Assembly (NCBI GenBank): GCA_030639035.1
Contig: DAOWDM010000052.1
Coordinates: 1-18,326 of the forward strand
Direction: 5' to 3'
From: Alphaproteobacteria bacterium
GTDB lineage: Bacteria > Pseudomonadota > Alphaproteobacteria > DAOWDM01
Length of the DNA stretch: 18,326 nucleotides
Translations under genes and position numbers: made by a program
In this document: one piece after another, positions 1-6,654 of the stretch
How positions within the stretch are numbered: position 1 is the first letter of the stretch
Layout of the letters: every line of letters begins with the position of its first letter
Notes under the pieces: model-generated
The model's input: the letters and a program-made list of their open reading frames with translations, nothing else
What the model was told of the DNA's origin: nothing
Database searches by the model: none

Positions 1-6
1 AGGTAT

Positions 7-69
7 GCAGGCGAAGATTAAGATGACGACGGTCTTTTAAGACCTATTGCGAGACAATCGTTCGCCTGC
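7..69. repeat. Palindromic three-way-junction-like element
   Basis: A perfect 9-base inverted repeat, GCAGGCGAA (7-15) and TTCGCCTGC (61-69), closes a segment holding two smaller hairpins. These are GGTCTT/AAGACC with a two-base loop (31-44) and ATTG/CAAT around CGAGA (46-58). The fold resembles a small three-way junction. It lacks a tRNA's third arm, and I do not recognise an RNA family. There is no T-tract after it, so it is not an obvious terminator. It could be a dispersed palindromic repeat or the end of an RNA; the sequence alone does not decide. Confidence 0.45.
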
Positions 70-71
70 TT

Positions 72-101
72 GCCTATTGAAAAAATATTTTTCCAATAGG
101 C
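72..101. repeat. 30-bp near-perfect palindrome
   Basis: The arms starting GCCTATTG and ending CAATAGGC pair over 15 bases with one A/C mismatch and essentially no loop. On the plus strand it is followed by CAAAAAAC, and on the minus strand by a GC-containing stretch, so neither direction has the T-tract of an intrinsic terminator. It begins two bases after the junction-like element at 7-69, so the two may form one structured unit. Function unknown. Confidence 0.45.
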
Positions 102-183
102 AAAAAACATCAAACCTCTTCAATGTTCTGTATATAATATAGCATGGTTTTAAGTAACAATTGCGAGCTTAAGCACCCCTCGC

Positions 184-265
184 CGTCATTCTCAGCCAAA
201 TGCTGGGAATCCAGAATCTTTTTAAGAAAGGCTGGATACCCGAAATTAAAATTTCGGGTATGACG
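184..265. repeat. Dispersed-type palindromic intergenic repeat
   Basis: The outer arms CGTCAT (184-189) and ATGACG (260-265) enclose nested hairpins: CAGC/GCTG, ATCCAG/CTGGAT and the AT-centred CCCGAAATT/AATTTCGGG stem. A GTCATTC start with internal GGGAATCCAG and CTGGATACCCG is typical of palindromic intergenic repeats scattered through many proteobacterial genomes. It lies downstream of the minus-strand phosphofructokinase gene, so its stem may help protect or end that transcript, though no clear T-tract follows. A short plus-strand reading frame at 200-511 overlaps it and is not considered a gene. Confidence 0.6.
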
Positions 266-324
266 AGCAGGGAGGAAAATGACAGCAGAGTGGTGTTTTT
301 AGCAACTGTTTCCTTTAACACTGC

Positions 325-1551
325 TTATTTATTTAGAATCTTATCAACATATGGAACTCTCAAACGATATGCATCAGGCATACCACTGCCTAGAAGAGGA
401 CGCAGATACATTCTAAAAGCATCTGTAACATCTGTTCCACTTTCTGCAATATATTCATCAGGCATTACCTTGGTTTTTCCAGCTACATCTGACAAAGGAA
501 CAAGTTTGTAATCTACTGAATAGTATCCAGTACGAACAATGGTAACAGAACCATCTTCTTTCCCCCACATAGCGAACTGAACAGCCTTTTCACCGACTTC
601 ACGAGCTTCACGCTGGTCAACATCAGAAACACAACCTACAAATGAACGCTGCATATATCCAAGAGTATCCGCACGGACTCTATTAATACCAAGATTGTCC
701 TTTATCTCATTCGCTAGCAAATCTCCCAAAGCTCCTGAACCAGACAACTGAACATTACCATGAGCATCTTTTTCAACGTTTTTAGCAAGTTTAGCAGCGA
801 TAGGAACTCCAGATTCATCATGGATTCCTTCACTAACTGCAATAATACAACGCCCATGCTGGTCATGGATTCTTTTTACATCGGTAAGAAATTTATCTCT
901 GCTGAAAACACGCTCAGGAATATAGATAAGATGAGGTCCGTCATCGTCAAATTTCTTACCAATTGTAGATGCAGCAGTAAGAAAGCCTGCGTGTCTTCCC
1001 ATAATAACTGTAATGACAGTACCGCCTAATGCCCAGCTATCACGATTAACTCCGATAAGTGCCTGAGAAACGAATCTAGCTGCGGAAGGAAAACCTGGAG
1101 TATGGTCATTACATACAAGATCATTATCAATTGTTTTTGGAATATGAATGCAGCGTAGTTGATAGTTTGCTTTTCTAGCTTCTTCTGCAACGATTCGCAC
1201 CGTATCAGATGAATCATTGCCACCGATATATAGAAAATATCTTATTTCGTGGGCTTTAAGCACTTTAAATATTTCATGACAGTATTTTAAATCTGGCTTA
1301 TCCCTAGTACAACCAAGAGCAGATGATGGCGTTTTTGCTACTAATTCCAGATTTGATGTTGTTTCTCTGGAAAGATTTACAAAATTCTCATCAATAATAC
1401 CACGAACACCGTGAACAGCACCATAAACAAACTTTACATTGCTAAACCTTCTAGCTTCAAGAACAGCCCCTACAAGGGACTCGTTTATTACAGCTGTTGG
1501 TCCTCCGCCTTGAGCAATTAAAACTTTTTGTTTTGCACTCATACCTAACAT
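325..1551 (-). CDS. PPi-type 6-phosphofructokinase
   Basis: This enzyme is predicted to phosphorylate fructose 6-phosphate to fructose 1,6-bisphosphate in the cytoplasm, using pyrophosphate as donor; with PPi the step is reversible. Visible motifs are the donor-binding loop GGGPTAVINES (residues 15-25), GGNDSSD (110-116), PKTIDND (138-144) and MGRHAGF (184-190). ATP-dependent enzymes have GGDGS and GTIDND. Asp113 in place of Gly, and Lys139, are the classic PPi-donor signature. Asn112 stands where most relatives have the catalytic, metal-linked Asp. The length of 408 residues fits the family. The first ATG is chosen because AGGGG lies 8 bases upstream; a second ATG four codons in has no comparable site. 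It is divergent from the DUF3126 gene and is the last recognisable gene before the palindrome-rich 1-324 stretch. Donor preference is inferred, not shown. Confidence 0.9.
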   Translation of the reverse strand: MLGMSAKQKVLIAQGGGPTAVINESLVGAVLEARRFSNVKFVYGAVHGVRGIIDENFVNLSRETTSNLELVAKTPSSALGCTRDKPDLKYCHEIFKVLKAHEIRYFLYIGGNDSSDTVRIVAEEARKANYQLRCIHIPKTIDNDLVCNDHTPGFPSAARFVSQALIGVNRDSWALGGTVITVIMGRHAGFLTAASTIGKKFDDDGPHLIYIPERVFSRDKFLTDVKRIHDQHGRCIIAVSEGIHDESGVPIAAKLAKNVEKDAHGNVQLSGSGALGDLLANEIKDNLGINRVRADTLGYMQRSFVGCVSDVDQREAREVGEKAVQFAMWGKEDGSVTIVRTGYYSVDYKLVPLSDVAGKTKVMPDEYIAESGTDVTDAFRMYLRPLLGSGMPDAYRLRVPYVDKILNK

Positions 1552-1710
1552 TTTAATTTCCCCTTAATTATTTGAAAAAGCAACACTTTTAATAAGAGTA
1601 TTCAGAATTATATCAATCTACAATCATTTTTATAAATTTGTATCAAAATAAAAACAATGTGTGCTATATAGAGCTAACTTATACATCTAAATTATTCTTA
1701 CAAATGCGAC

Positions 1711-1715
1711 AGGAG
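1711..1715 (+). promoter_or_regulatory. Shine-Dalgarno site that sets a TTG start
   Basis: AGGAG sits 6 bases before a TTG codon at 1722. This places the start of the DUF3126 protein at Leu-Asn-Gln-Ala-Glu, where family members usually begin Met-Asn-Gln-Ala-Glu, rather than at the upstream ATGs at 1638 or 1704. Confidence 0.75.
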
Positions 1716-1721
1716 CATAGA

Positions 1722-1934
1722 TTGAATCAAGCAGAAATAGTCCGTGTACAGCAGTATCTACGAGAAAAATTCGGTACAGAAAAATTTATTTTAAGAGCAG
1801 GACCTCAAGAAGATTCTTCTGTAGAAGTAAGTCTTGGAAATGAATTTATTGGAGTTGTTTTCAAAGATGAAGACGAAGGTGAAATATCATACGATTTTCA
1901 CATGACAATTCTGGAAATGGATTTGCCTGAATAA
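1722..1934 (+). CDS. DUF3126 family small protein
   Basis: A predicted 70-residue soluble protein beginning at a TTG codon (LNQAEIVRVQQYLREKFG). It resembles DUF3126, a short family typical of Alphaproteobacteria whose function I do not know. Conserved-looking features are the N-terminal helix NQAEIVRVQQYL, an EVSLGNEFIGVVFKDEDEGE core and a C-terminal SYDFHMTILEMDL strand. No signal peptide or membrane segment is seen. The frame stays open to an ATG at 1638, giving 98 residues, but the extra N-terminus does not look like the family. The AGGAG at 1711-1715 fits the TTG start and the normal family length of about 70. It is divergent from the PPi-type phosphofructokinase, with about 170 bases between the starts. 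Confidence 0.8.
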   Translation: MNQAEIVRVQQYLREKFGTEKFILRAGPQEDSSVEVSLGNEFIGVVFKDEDEGEISYDFHMTILEMDLPE

Positions 1935-1942
1935 TAAAAATT

Positions 1943-1998
1943 TGTCATTGCGAACATCGCAAAAAGATTGCCACGTCGCTTTGCTCCTCGCAATGACA
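1943..1998. repeat. Dispersed-type GTCATTGCGA palindrome
   Basis: A perfect 11-base inverted repeat, TGTCATTGCGA (1943-1953) and TCGCAATGACA (1988-1998), encloses a G+C-richer middle. Read on the minus strand it follows the GTCATTGCGAGGAGCAAAGC pattern of an intergenic palindrome found in many unrelated bacterial genomes. It starts 8 bases after the DUF3126 stop codon. The stem may act as a transcript-end structure, but no T-tract follows it. Confidence 0.7.
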
Positions 1999-2012
1999 TA
2001 AAACGACGTACA

Positions 2013-2272
2013 GGGGCAAAAGAGTGGCATTACAAAAACCAAAGATTTTGTTCCAGTACTAGGAATGGTTCTTGAGAAAAGCGGAGCGTACTAAAAGTAC
2101 GTGAGCATTTGAGCAAGGTTCAAGACACAGTAATGGGGCAAAAGAGCGGCATTACAAAAACCGAGGATTTTGTTCCAGTACTAGGAATGGTTCTTGAGAA
2201 AAGCGGAGCGTACTAAAAGTACGTGAGCATTTGAGGCAAGGTTCATGACGCAGTAATGGGGCAAAAGGGCGG
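2013..2272. repeat. Tandem intergenic repeat, two units plus a stub
   Basis: Unit 1 spans 2013-2134 and unit 2 spans 2135-2257. They differ by about five substitutions and one inserted G, roughly 95% identity. A third copy breaks off after GGGGCAAAAGGGCGG (from 2258), just before the stop codon of the MarR gene. Each unit contains a CGTACT/AGTACG hairpin with a three-base loop and a looser TTCC-AGTACT-GGAA palindrome. The units carry no sustained reading frame. The type, with a GTACT/AGTAC core flanked by GCGGAGC and GTGAGC, looks like a mobile or amplified intergenic element; its family and function are unknown to me. Confidence 0.8.
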
Positions 2273-2281
2273 TTTTTTGGT

Positions 2282-2737
2282 TTATTTGCGACCGTACCTG
2301 ACATAGTTGGTGAACGTCCTCTCAAGACACTCAAGAGTTTCTGAGGCATTACGAAACTTAACTTTACTATCAGGAGCAGTGTCTATCTGTTCTGCAATAT
2401 ACTGCTGCAATTCAGACATACTTTCACACAGCTTCAAGCCTTTTTCTGTCAAGCGAAGACATATAGCACGTTTGTCCTGAACGCTTTTTTCCTGAACGAT
2501 ATAGCCAGCCTGTGTAAGTTTTTTAATATTATACGAAACATTAGAACCATGATAATAGCCCCTGTCTTTAAGGTCACGGATAACAACTTCTTCAGATCCG
2601 ATATTCACCAACAAAAGAGCTTGAACCGCATTAATATCATCAACACCAATGTTACGTAACTCTACTCGCAAAACGTCAAGAAAATGCCTGTGAAGACGCT
2701 CTACCAAGCCTAGAATTTCTGAATAAGCTTCAATCAT
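2282..2737 (-). CDS. MarR-family regulator, LdtR-like
   Basis: A 151-residue winged-helix transcription factor. The N-terminal helices (VERLHRHFLDVLRVEL) would form the dimer interface. The recognition region is RDLKDRGYYHGSNVSYNIKKLTQAGYI (about residues 54-80), followed by a wing with QDKRAICLRLTEKGL (about 87-101). The GYYHGSNVSYNIKKL helix closely recalls LdtR, an alphaproteobacterial MarR protein linked to cell-wall L,D-transpeptidase control; I recall this from the family and have not aligned it. The gene is divergent from adenine deaminase, so it may control that gene, itself, or both through the inverted repeat at 2774-2836. Its 3' end abuts the tandem repeat. MarR identity is sure; the LdtR link is moderate and the target is unknown. 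Confidence 0.85.
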   Translation of the reverse strand: MIEAYSEILGLVERLHRHFLDVLRVELRNIGVDDINAVQALLLVNIGSEEVVIRDLKDRGYYHGSNVSYNIKKLTQAGYIVQEKSVQDKRAICLRLTEKGLKLCESMSELQQYIAEQIDTAPDSKVKFRNASETLECLERTFTNYVRYGRK

Positions 2738-2773
2738 TTACCATGCCTCTTACTAAAAGTTATGCAATGTTAC

Positions 2774-2836
2774 ATCAAACAACCAATAAATAATAATAAA
2801 ATATGGCTATGTTATACAATAGTGTTGCTGTTTGAT
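2774..2836. promoter_or_regulatory. Candidate operator, inverted ATCAAACA repeat
   Basis: ATCAAACA (2774-2781) and its exact reverse complement TGTTTGAT (2829-2836) lie 47 bases apart in the control region shared by the MarR-type and adenine deaminase genes. A 9-base direct repeat, TATGCAATG (2761-2769 and 2844-2852), lies just outside them. MarR proteins commonly bind such paired sites in divergent promoters. I could not assign -35 and -10 boxes with confidence. Confidence 0.4.
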
Positions 2837-2907
2837 TGATTTTTATGCAATGAGAGTGTAGCTTTTTACCACCAACACGTCATTCTGATATTTCTTAAGG
2901 TGAAGAC

Positions 2908-4620
2908 ATGGAGACTGAACAGCAAGAACTCAAAAATACAATTGATCAGGCTTTAGGTCATAGAAACGCAGACCTTGTTATAAAAAATGTCAACCTTGTT
3001 AACGTTGTAACTGGTGAAGTTGATATTTCTGATATTGCCATTTGCAATGATAAAATAGTTGGAATTTATGAAGAATATGACGGCAAGAAAGAAATAGACG
3101 GCACTGGTTTATTTGCCGTTCCAGCTTTTATAGATACTCATATGCATGTTGAATCATCATTACTTACACCGCATGAATTTGACAAATGCGTTCTGCCTCA
3201 TGGAACTACAACGGCTATATGCGACCCTCATGAACTGAGCAATGTCCTTGGCAAAGAGGCTATTGAATATTTCTTAAAAGCATCAGAATCGCTTGTAATG
3301 GATTTAAGAGTTCAGCTTAGCTCCTGTGTTCCTGCGACTAATATGGAAACTTCTGGTGCAAAACTAACATACAAAGACCTGCTTAAATTCAAAAACCACC
3401 CGAAAGTAATAGGGCTTGCCGAATTCATGAATTTCCCAGGAATATTCCATAAAGACGAGAAAGTCCTTGATAAACTAGAAGCATTCAAAGGCTGTCATAT
3501 AGACGGACACTGCCCTCTTGTATCAGGCAAAGAACTCAACGCTTATTGTGCTGTAGGGATTAAAAACTGCCACGAATCAACTACATATGATGAAGCAAAA
3601 GAAAAACTCCGCAAAGGTATGCAGGTATTAATGCGAGGAGGAAGCGTTTCCAAAGATGTAACCGCTCTTGCTCCTTTGTTAGATGAAATAAACTCGCCAT
3701 TTATGGCTTTTTGCACTGATGACAGGAATCCGCTTGATATAGCAGATGAAGGGCATATTGACCATCTGATAAAGCTTGCTATCAAAGCTGGGGCTTCTCC
3801 AATAATGGCTTATAGAGCAGCGTCATGGTCGGCAGCTCAAGGATTCGGGCTTAAAGACAGAGGGCTTATTGCCCCTAGTTATCTTGCAGATATTGTTTTG
3901 CTGGAAAATCTAGAACAATGCACAGTAAAAACTGTTATCAAATCAGGAAAGATTGTTACGCCTGATATATTTACTCAGCAAACAGGAAAAAATAATATTG
4001 GTTATAATACAGTAAAACGCTCACCTGTTACTAAAGCAGATTTTCGTATTCAATCTAAAAAAACTTCCACAACTGTAATAGGAATTATTCCAAACTCAAT
4101 TATTACCGAGAAATTACAGCTAGACCTTCCTGTTAAAAATGGTGAAAAACATCAAGACCCATCGCAAGACACAGCAAAAGTATGCGTTCTGGCTCGTCAT
4201 GGTTCTAATGACAACATCGGGCGTGGCTTTGTAAAAGGCTTTGGATTACAAGGAAACTGTGCTTTAGGTTCAACAGTAGGACACGACAGCCATAACATTT
4301 GTACTGTCGGAACTAATGATGATGACATGACTGTTGCGGTCAACCGCCTGATAGAACTAGGCGGAGGTTTTGTTGCTGTCAAAGATGGAAAAGTTATCGC
4401 TGAAATAGCACTGCCAATCGGCGGATTAATGTCTGACAAGCCTTACAAAGAAGTAGAAGAAACTTTGAGAAAGTTACGCTCTACCACCAAAGACATGGGC
4501 ATCGCATTAGACGAACCTTTTCTTCAACTAGCTTTTCTCCCATTACCAGTAATTCCACACTTAAAAATCACCGATTTCGGGCTTTTTGATGTGGATAATT
4601 TTAAGGTTATTGATGAATGA
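2908..4620 (+). CDS. ade: Adenine deaminase
   Basis: A 570-residue member of the amidohydrolase superfamily, predicted to deaminate adenine to hypoxanthine and ammonia in purine salvage in the cytoplasm. Metal-binding motifs fit the bacterial adenine deaminase family: THMHVESS (residues 77-84), the CDPHE loop (105-109), AEFMN (171-175) with the bridging Glu, IDGHCP (198-203) and CTDDR (269-273). A C-terminal HDSHN motif (459-463) belongs to the substrate-binding domain of this family. The length is normal. AAGGTGA lies just before the ATG. It is divergent from the MarR-like regulator, which may control it. Its stop lies only 7 bases from the stop of the convergent histidine kinase gene, with no visible terminator between. 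No purine riboswitch-like structure was found upstream. Confidence 0.93.
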   Translation: METEQQELKNTIDQALGHRNADLVIKNVNLVNVVTGEVDISDIAICNDKIVGIYEEYDGKKEIDGTGLFAVPAFIDTHMHVESSLLTPHEFDKCVLPHGTTTAICDPHELSNVLGKEAIEYFLKASESLVMDLRVQLSSCVPATNMETSGAKLTYKDLLKFKNHPKVIGLAEFMNFPGIFHKDEKVLDKLEAFKGCHIDGHCPLVSGKELNAYCAVGIKNCHESTTYDEAKEKLRKGMQVLMRGGSVSKDVTALAPLLDEINSPFMAFCTDDRNPLDIADEGHIDHLIKLAIKAGASPIMAYRAASWSAAQGFGLKDRGLIAPSYLADIVLLENLEQCTVKTVIKSGKIVTPDIFTQQTGKNNIGYNTVKRSPVTKADFRIQSKKTSTTVIGIIPNSIITEKLQLDLPVKNGEKHQDPSQDTAKVCVLARHGSNDNIGRGFVKGFGLQGNCALGSTVGHDSHNICTVGTNDDDMTVAVNRLIELGGGFVAVKDGKVIAEIALPIGGLMSDKPYKEVEETLRKLRSTTKDMGIALDEPFLQLAFLPLPVIPHLKITDFGLFDVDNFKVIDE

Positions 4621-4627
4621 AAAATAT

Positions 4628-6613
4628 CTAAATTTTGATAGATTCTTTTACTAAAGCTATGAATGATGAAGCTGACAAAGGCTTATGAGCAATTAAAATG
4701 TTCTGCATTTCTGCATTTATAATCAGCTCACTATCCAAATCACCAGTCAACACCATTGATGGGATTTTTTTGTTATACATATTTTGGATTTTTTCTATTA
4801 GTTCAAATCCTGTAAAAGAATCGTCTAATCTGTAATCAGCAATAATCATATCTATTGTTTTTTCACCAAGCTTTTTTATTGCTTCTTTTGCAGAGGCATA
4901 AGAAAAAACTGAATACCCCTCTAATTCAAGAATTTCAACAATTCCATCAAGAACTTCTACATCATCATCTATAACTGCAATCGAAGAATCAGAAGGTTTT
5001 TGTTTATCAAATTCACAATCATTTTTCTCTTCATGGAAATATTTTTGTTGTTTTACAATAGGTAATTCAAAAGAAAACACCGAACCTTTTCCTGCACGTG
5101 AACGCATCTGTATATGCGTCCCAATTAACTTTGCCAGACCATTAGATATAGCAAGCCCTAGACCTACTCCGTCCTTCCTGCTTCTTACTTTATTATCTAC
5201 CTGATAAAACTCTTCTAAAATCATGTTTCTATGTTCTTCTTGAACACCTATACCAGTATCCCACACTTCTAACAGCAATCTGTTATTAGCACGATAACGA
5301 CACCCTATAAGAATGCCGCCTTCATTTGTGTAATGAATAGCGTTTGTCAGTAAATTACGTACTATTCTTTCCACTAGAACAGCATCTCCATAAACATCTG
5401 CTTTTGGAAGAAACAACCGTAAATCAAGATTTTTCTGACTAGCCGCTGGTTGATATTCACAAACTAAACTCTCAAGCAGTTTTCCTATTGAAAACACTTC
5501 GCTTTTTGGAATCAAGCTTCCTGATTCTATTTGTGAAATATCAAGAATATTATTTAAAAGGTTTCCCAAAGCTTCAGAAGATACACAGATTTTTTCTGAT
5601 AACATTTTTGCTCTTTCACTTAATTTTTCGTTGAAAAGAGCATCTGCAAACAAATTTAATGCCTGCAAAGGTTGACGCAAATCATGACTTGCTGCTGCTA
5701 AAAAATATGATTTTACACTATTAGCTTTTTCAGCTTGTTCTCTGGCTAGTTCTAGAGCTTCCTCTGTTCTTTTTTGTTCAGTAATATCTAAGACAGTACT
5801 AAATATGCGAGTTATTTCATTGTTATCATTAAAATAAGGTCTACTTATCGTATTAATGTACCTCACAGAACCATTTTTTGTAATTATACGACAGTTAATA
5901 GCTTGAACTTCACCTGTTTCAATAACTTGTCGCTGTGTATCAAGAAAAGCTTTAACATCGTCAGGATGTATTCTTTTCAGAATATCGTTGTCTTCTGGAG
6001 CTTTGCAGCCTGCAAAACCAAAAATATGGGCTGTTTCACCAGACCACAAATAACTATTTTCAATACTATTCCACTCAAAATAACCAAGATGAGCCAATTT
6101 TTCTGCTGTTTTCAATCTATCTGATGTTTTTCTTAAACTAGTCAAGCACTGCCGTTGCTCTGTAACATCACGAAAACACAACGAAACTCCAGATACTTCA
6201 CCTTTTAACATTACAGGGTAAAGATTAGTTATATACCACCTGTCATCACATTCTGTTTCAAAACTAACAGGCTTTCCAGAAGAAAGAAGAACTGCAAATT
6301 TTGAACGCCATTCAGAAAGCTGTTCCTGTGGGATAAAATTAAAAAAAGCCTTCCCAATCAACTTGGATAATTTATGACCAAAGAAATAAGAATTTGGCTT
6401 ATTGATTATTTCCACAAAGCCTTTGGTATCAGCTAAAAAAGAACTATCTATACCTACAGCCAATAAAGCACGGATTTTAGCCTCACTGTTTTTTTCTGTT
6501 TTCTTAATACAGACACCTGCTATTTTTAAAATAGGCTGCAGGTTCTTTCCCGCCCACAAACTAACTTTTTGACAAATTTTATATACAGCATTCTCTCTCA
6601 TGACGAGAATCAT
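4628..6613 (-). CDS. Soluble PAS-PAS hybrid histidine kinase
   Basis: A 661-residue sensor kinase with no membrane segment, so it should sense a cytoplasmic signal. Domains in order: PAS (about 45-155), a second PAS with PAC-like end (about 170-280), a short coiled coil, HisKA with the H-box AAASHDLRQP (His310), HATPase (N-box RNLLTNA 419-425, DTGIGV 452-457, DGVGLGLAIS 481-490) and a C-terminal receiver (545-661) with acidic pocket Asp549-551 and phospho-acceptor Asp593. The SHDLRQPLQAL box is typical of NahK/ErcS-like hybrid kinases. No partner response regulator or output gene is adjacent. It is the third gene after pepN and the pentapeptide protein, 41 bases after the latter, so probably co-transcribed. 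The first ATG is used, with a weak GAGA upstream; a second ATG is at codon 5. A perfect hairpin covers the first start. Confidence 0.92.
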   Translation of the reverse strand: MILVMRENAVYKICQKVSLWAGKNLQPILKIAGVCIKKTEKNSEAKIRALLAVGIDSSFLADTKGFVEIINKPNSYFFGHKLSKLIGKAFFNFIPQEQLSEWRSKFAVLLSSGKPVSFETECDDRWYITNLYPVMLKGEVSGVSLCFRDVTEQRQCLTSLRKTSDRLKTAEKLAHLGYFEWNSIENSYLWSGETAHIFGFAGCKAPEDNDILKRIHPDDVKAFLDTQRQVIETGEVQAINCRIITKNGSVRYINTISRPYFNDNNEITRIFSTVLDITEQKRTEEALELAREQAEKANSVKSYFLAAASHDLRQPLQALNLFADALFNEKLSERAKMLSEKICVSSEALGNLLNNILDISQIESGSLIPKSEVFSIGKLLESLVCEYQPAASQKNLDLRLFLPKADVYGDAVLVERIVRNLLTNAIHYTNEGGILIGCRYRANNRLLLEVWDTGIGVQEEHRNMILEEFYQVDNKVRSRKDGVGLGLAISNGLAKLIGTHIQMRSRAGKGSVFSFELPIVKQQKYFHEEKNDCEFDKQKPSDSSIAVIDDDVEVLDGIVEILELEGYSVFSYASAKEAIKKLGEKTIDMIIADYRLDDSFTGFELIEKIQNMYNKKIPSMVLTGDLDSELIINAEMQNILIAHKPLSASSFIALVKESIKI

Positions 6614-6629
6614 ACTATAGATTCTCGTC
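6602..6629. promoter_or_regulatory. Perfect hairpin over the histidine kinase start
   Basis: GACGAGAATC (6602-6611) and GATTCTCGTC (6620-6629) form a perfect 10-base inverted repeat with an 8-base spacer. In the minus-strand transcript the weak ribosome site GAGA lies in the 5' arm and the first ATG (6613-6611) lies at the boundary of loop and 3' arm. The stem could therefore hide translation initiation, or the DNA could be an operator. No T-tract follows, which argues against a terminator between the pentapeptide gene and the kinase gene. Confidence 0.55.
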
Positions 6630-6654
6630 TAAAGCTATACTTGTTTATTTAATC

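Larger units (their letters stand above)
1..324. other. Non-coding stretch rich in palindromes
   Basis: No reading frame here has a credible start, ribosome binding site or recognisable product. The stretch holds the three palindromic elements at 7-69, 72-101 and 184-265, joined by AT-rich sequence. It is the 3' flank of the minus-strand phosphofructokinase gene that stops at 325. Confidence 0.6.
1935..2281. other. Repeat-filled intergenic stretch
   Basis: This 347-base gap between the DUF3126 and MarR genes is almost wholly made of the palindrome at 1943-1998 and the tandem units from 2013. I see no protein gene or recognised RNA in it. A minus-strand frame over 2152-2349 overlaps the repeat and the MarR gene and is not credible. 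Confidence 0.65.

Noticed and set aside
7..69. tRNA gene
   Set aside because: The fold has a 9-base closing stem and only two inner arms, with no T-loop or anticodon pattern.
200..511. Plus-strand 103-codon reading frame
   Set aside because: It overlaps a dispersed palindrome and the antisense of the phosphofructokinase gene, has no ribosome site and resembles no protein.
1943..2272. CRISPR array
   Set aside because: There are only two adjacent long units without spacers, plus a single palindrome; no short regularly spaced repeats.
2738..2907. Purine riboswitch before adenine deaminase
   Set aside because: I find no three-way junction with paired loops or the conserved core bases; only the inverted and direct repeats are visible.
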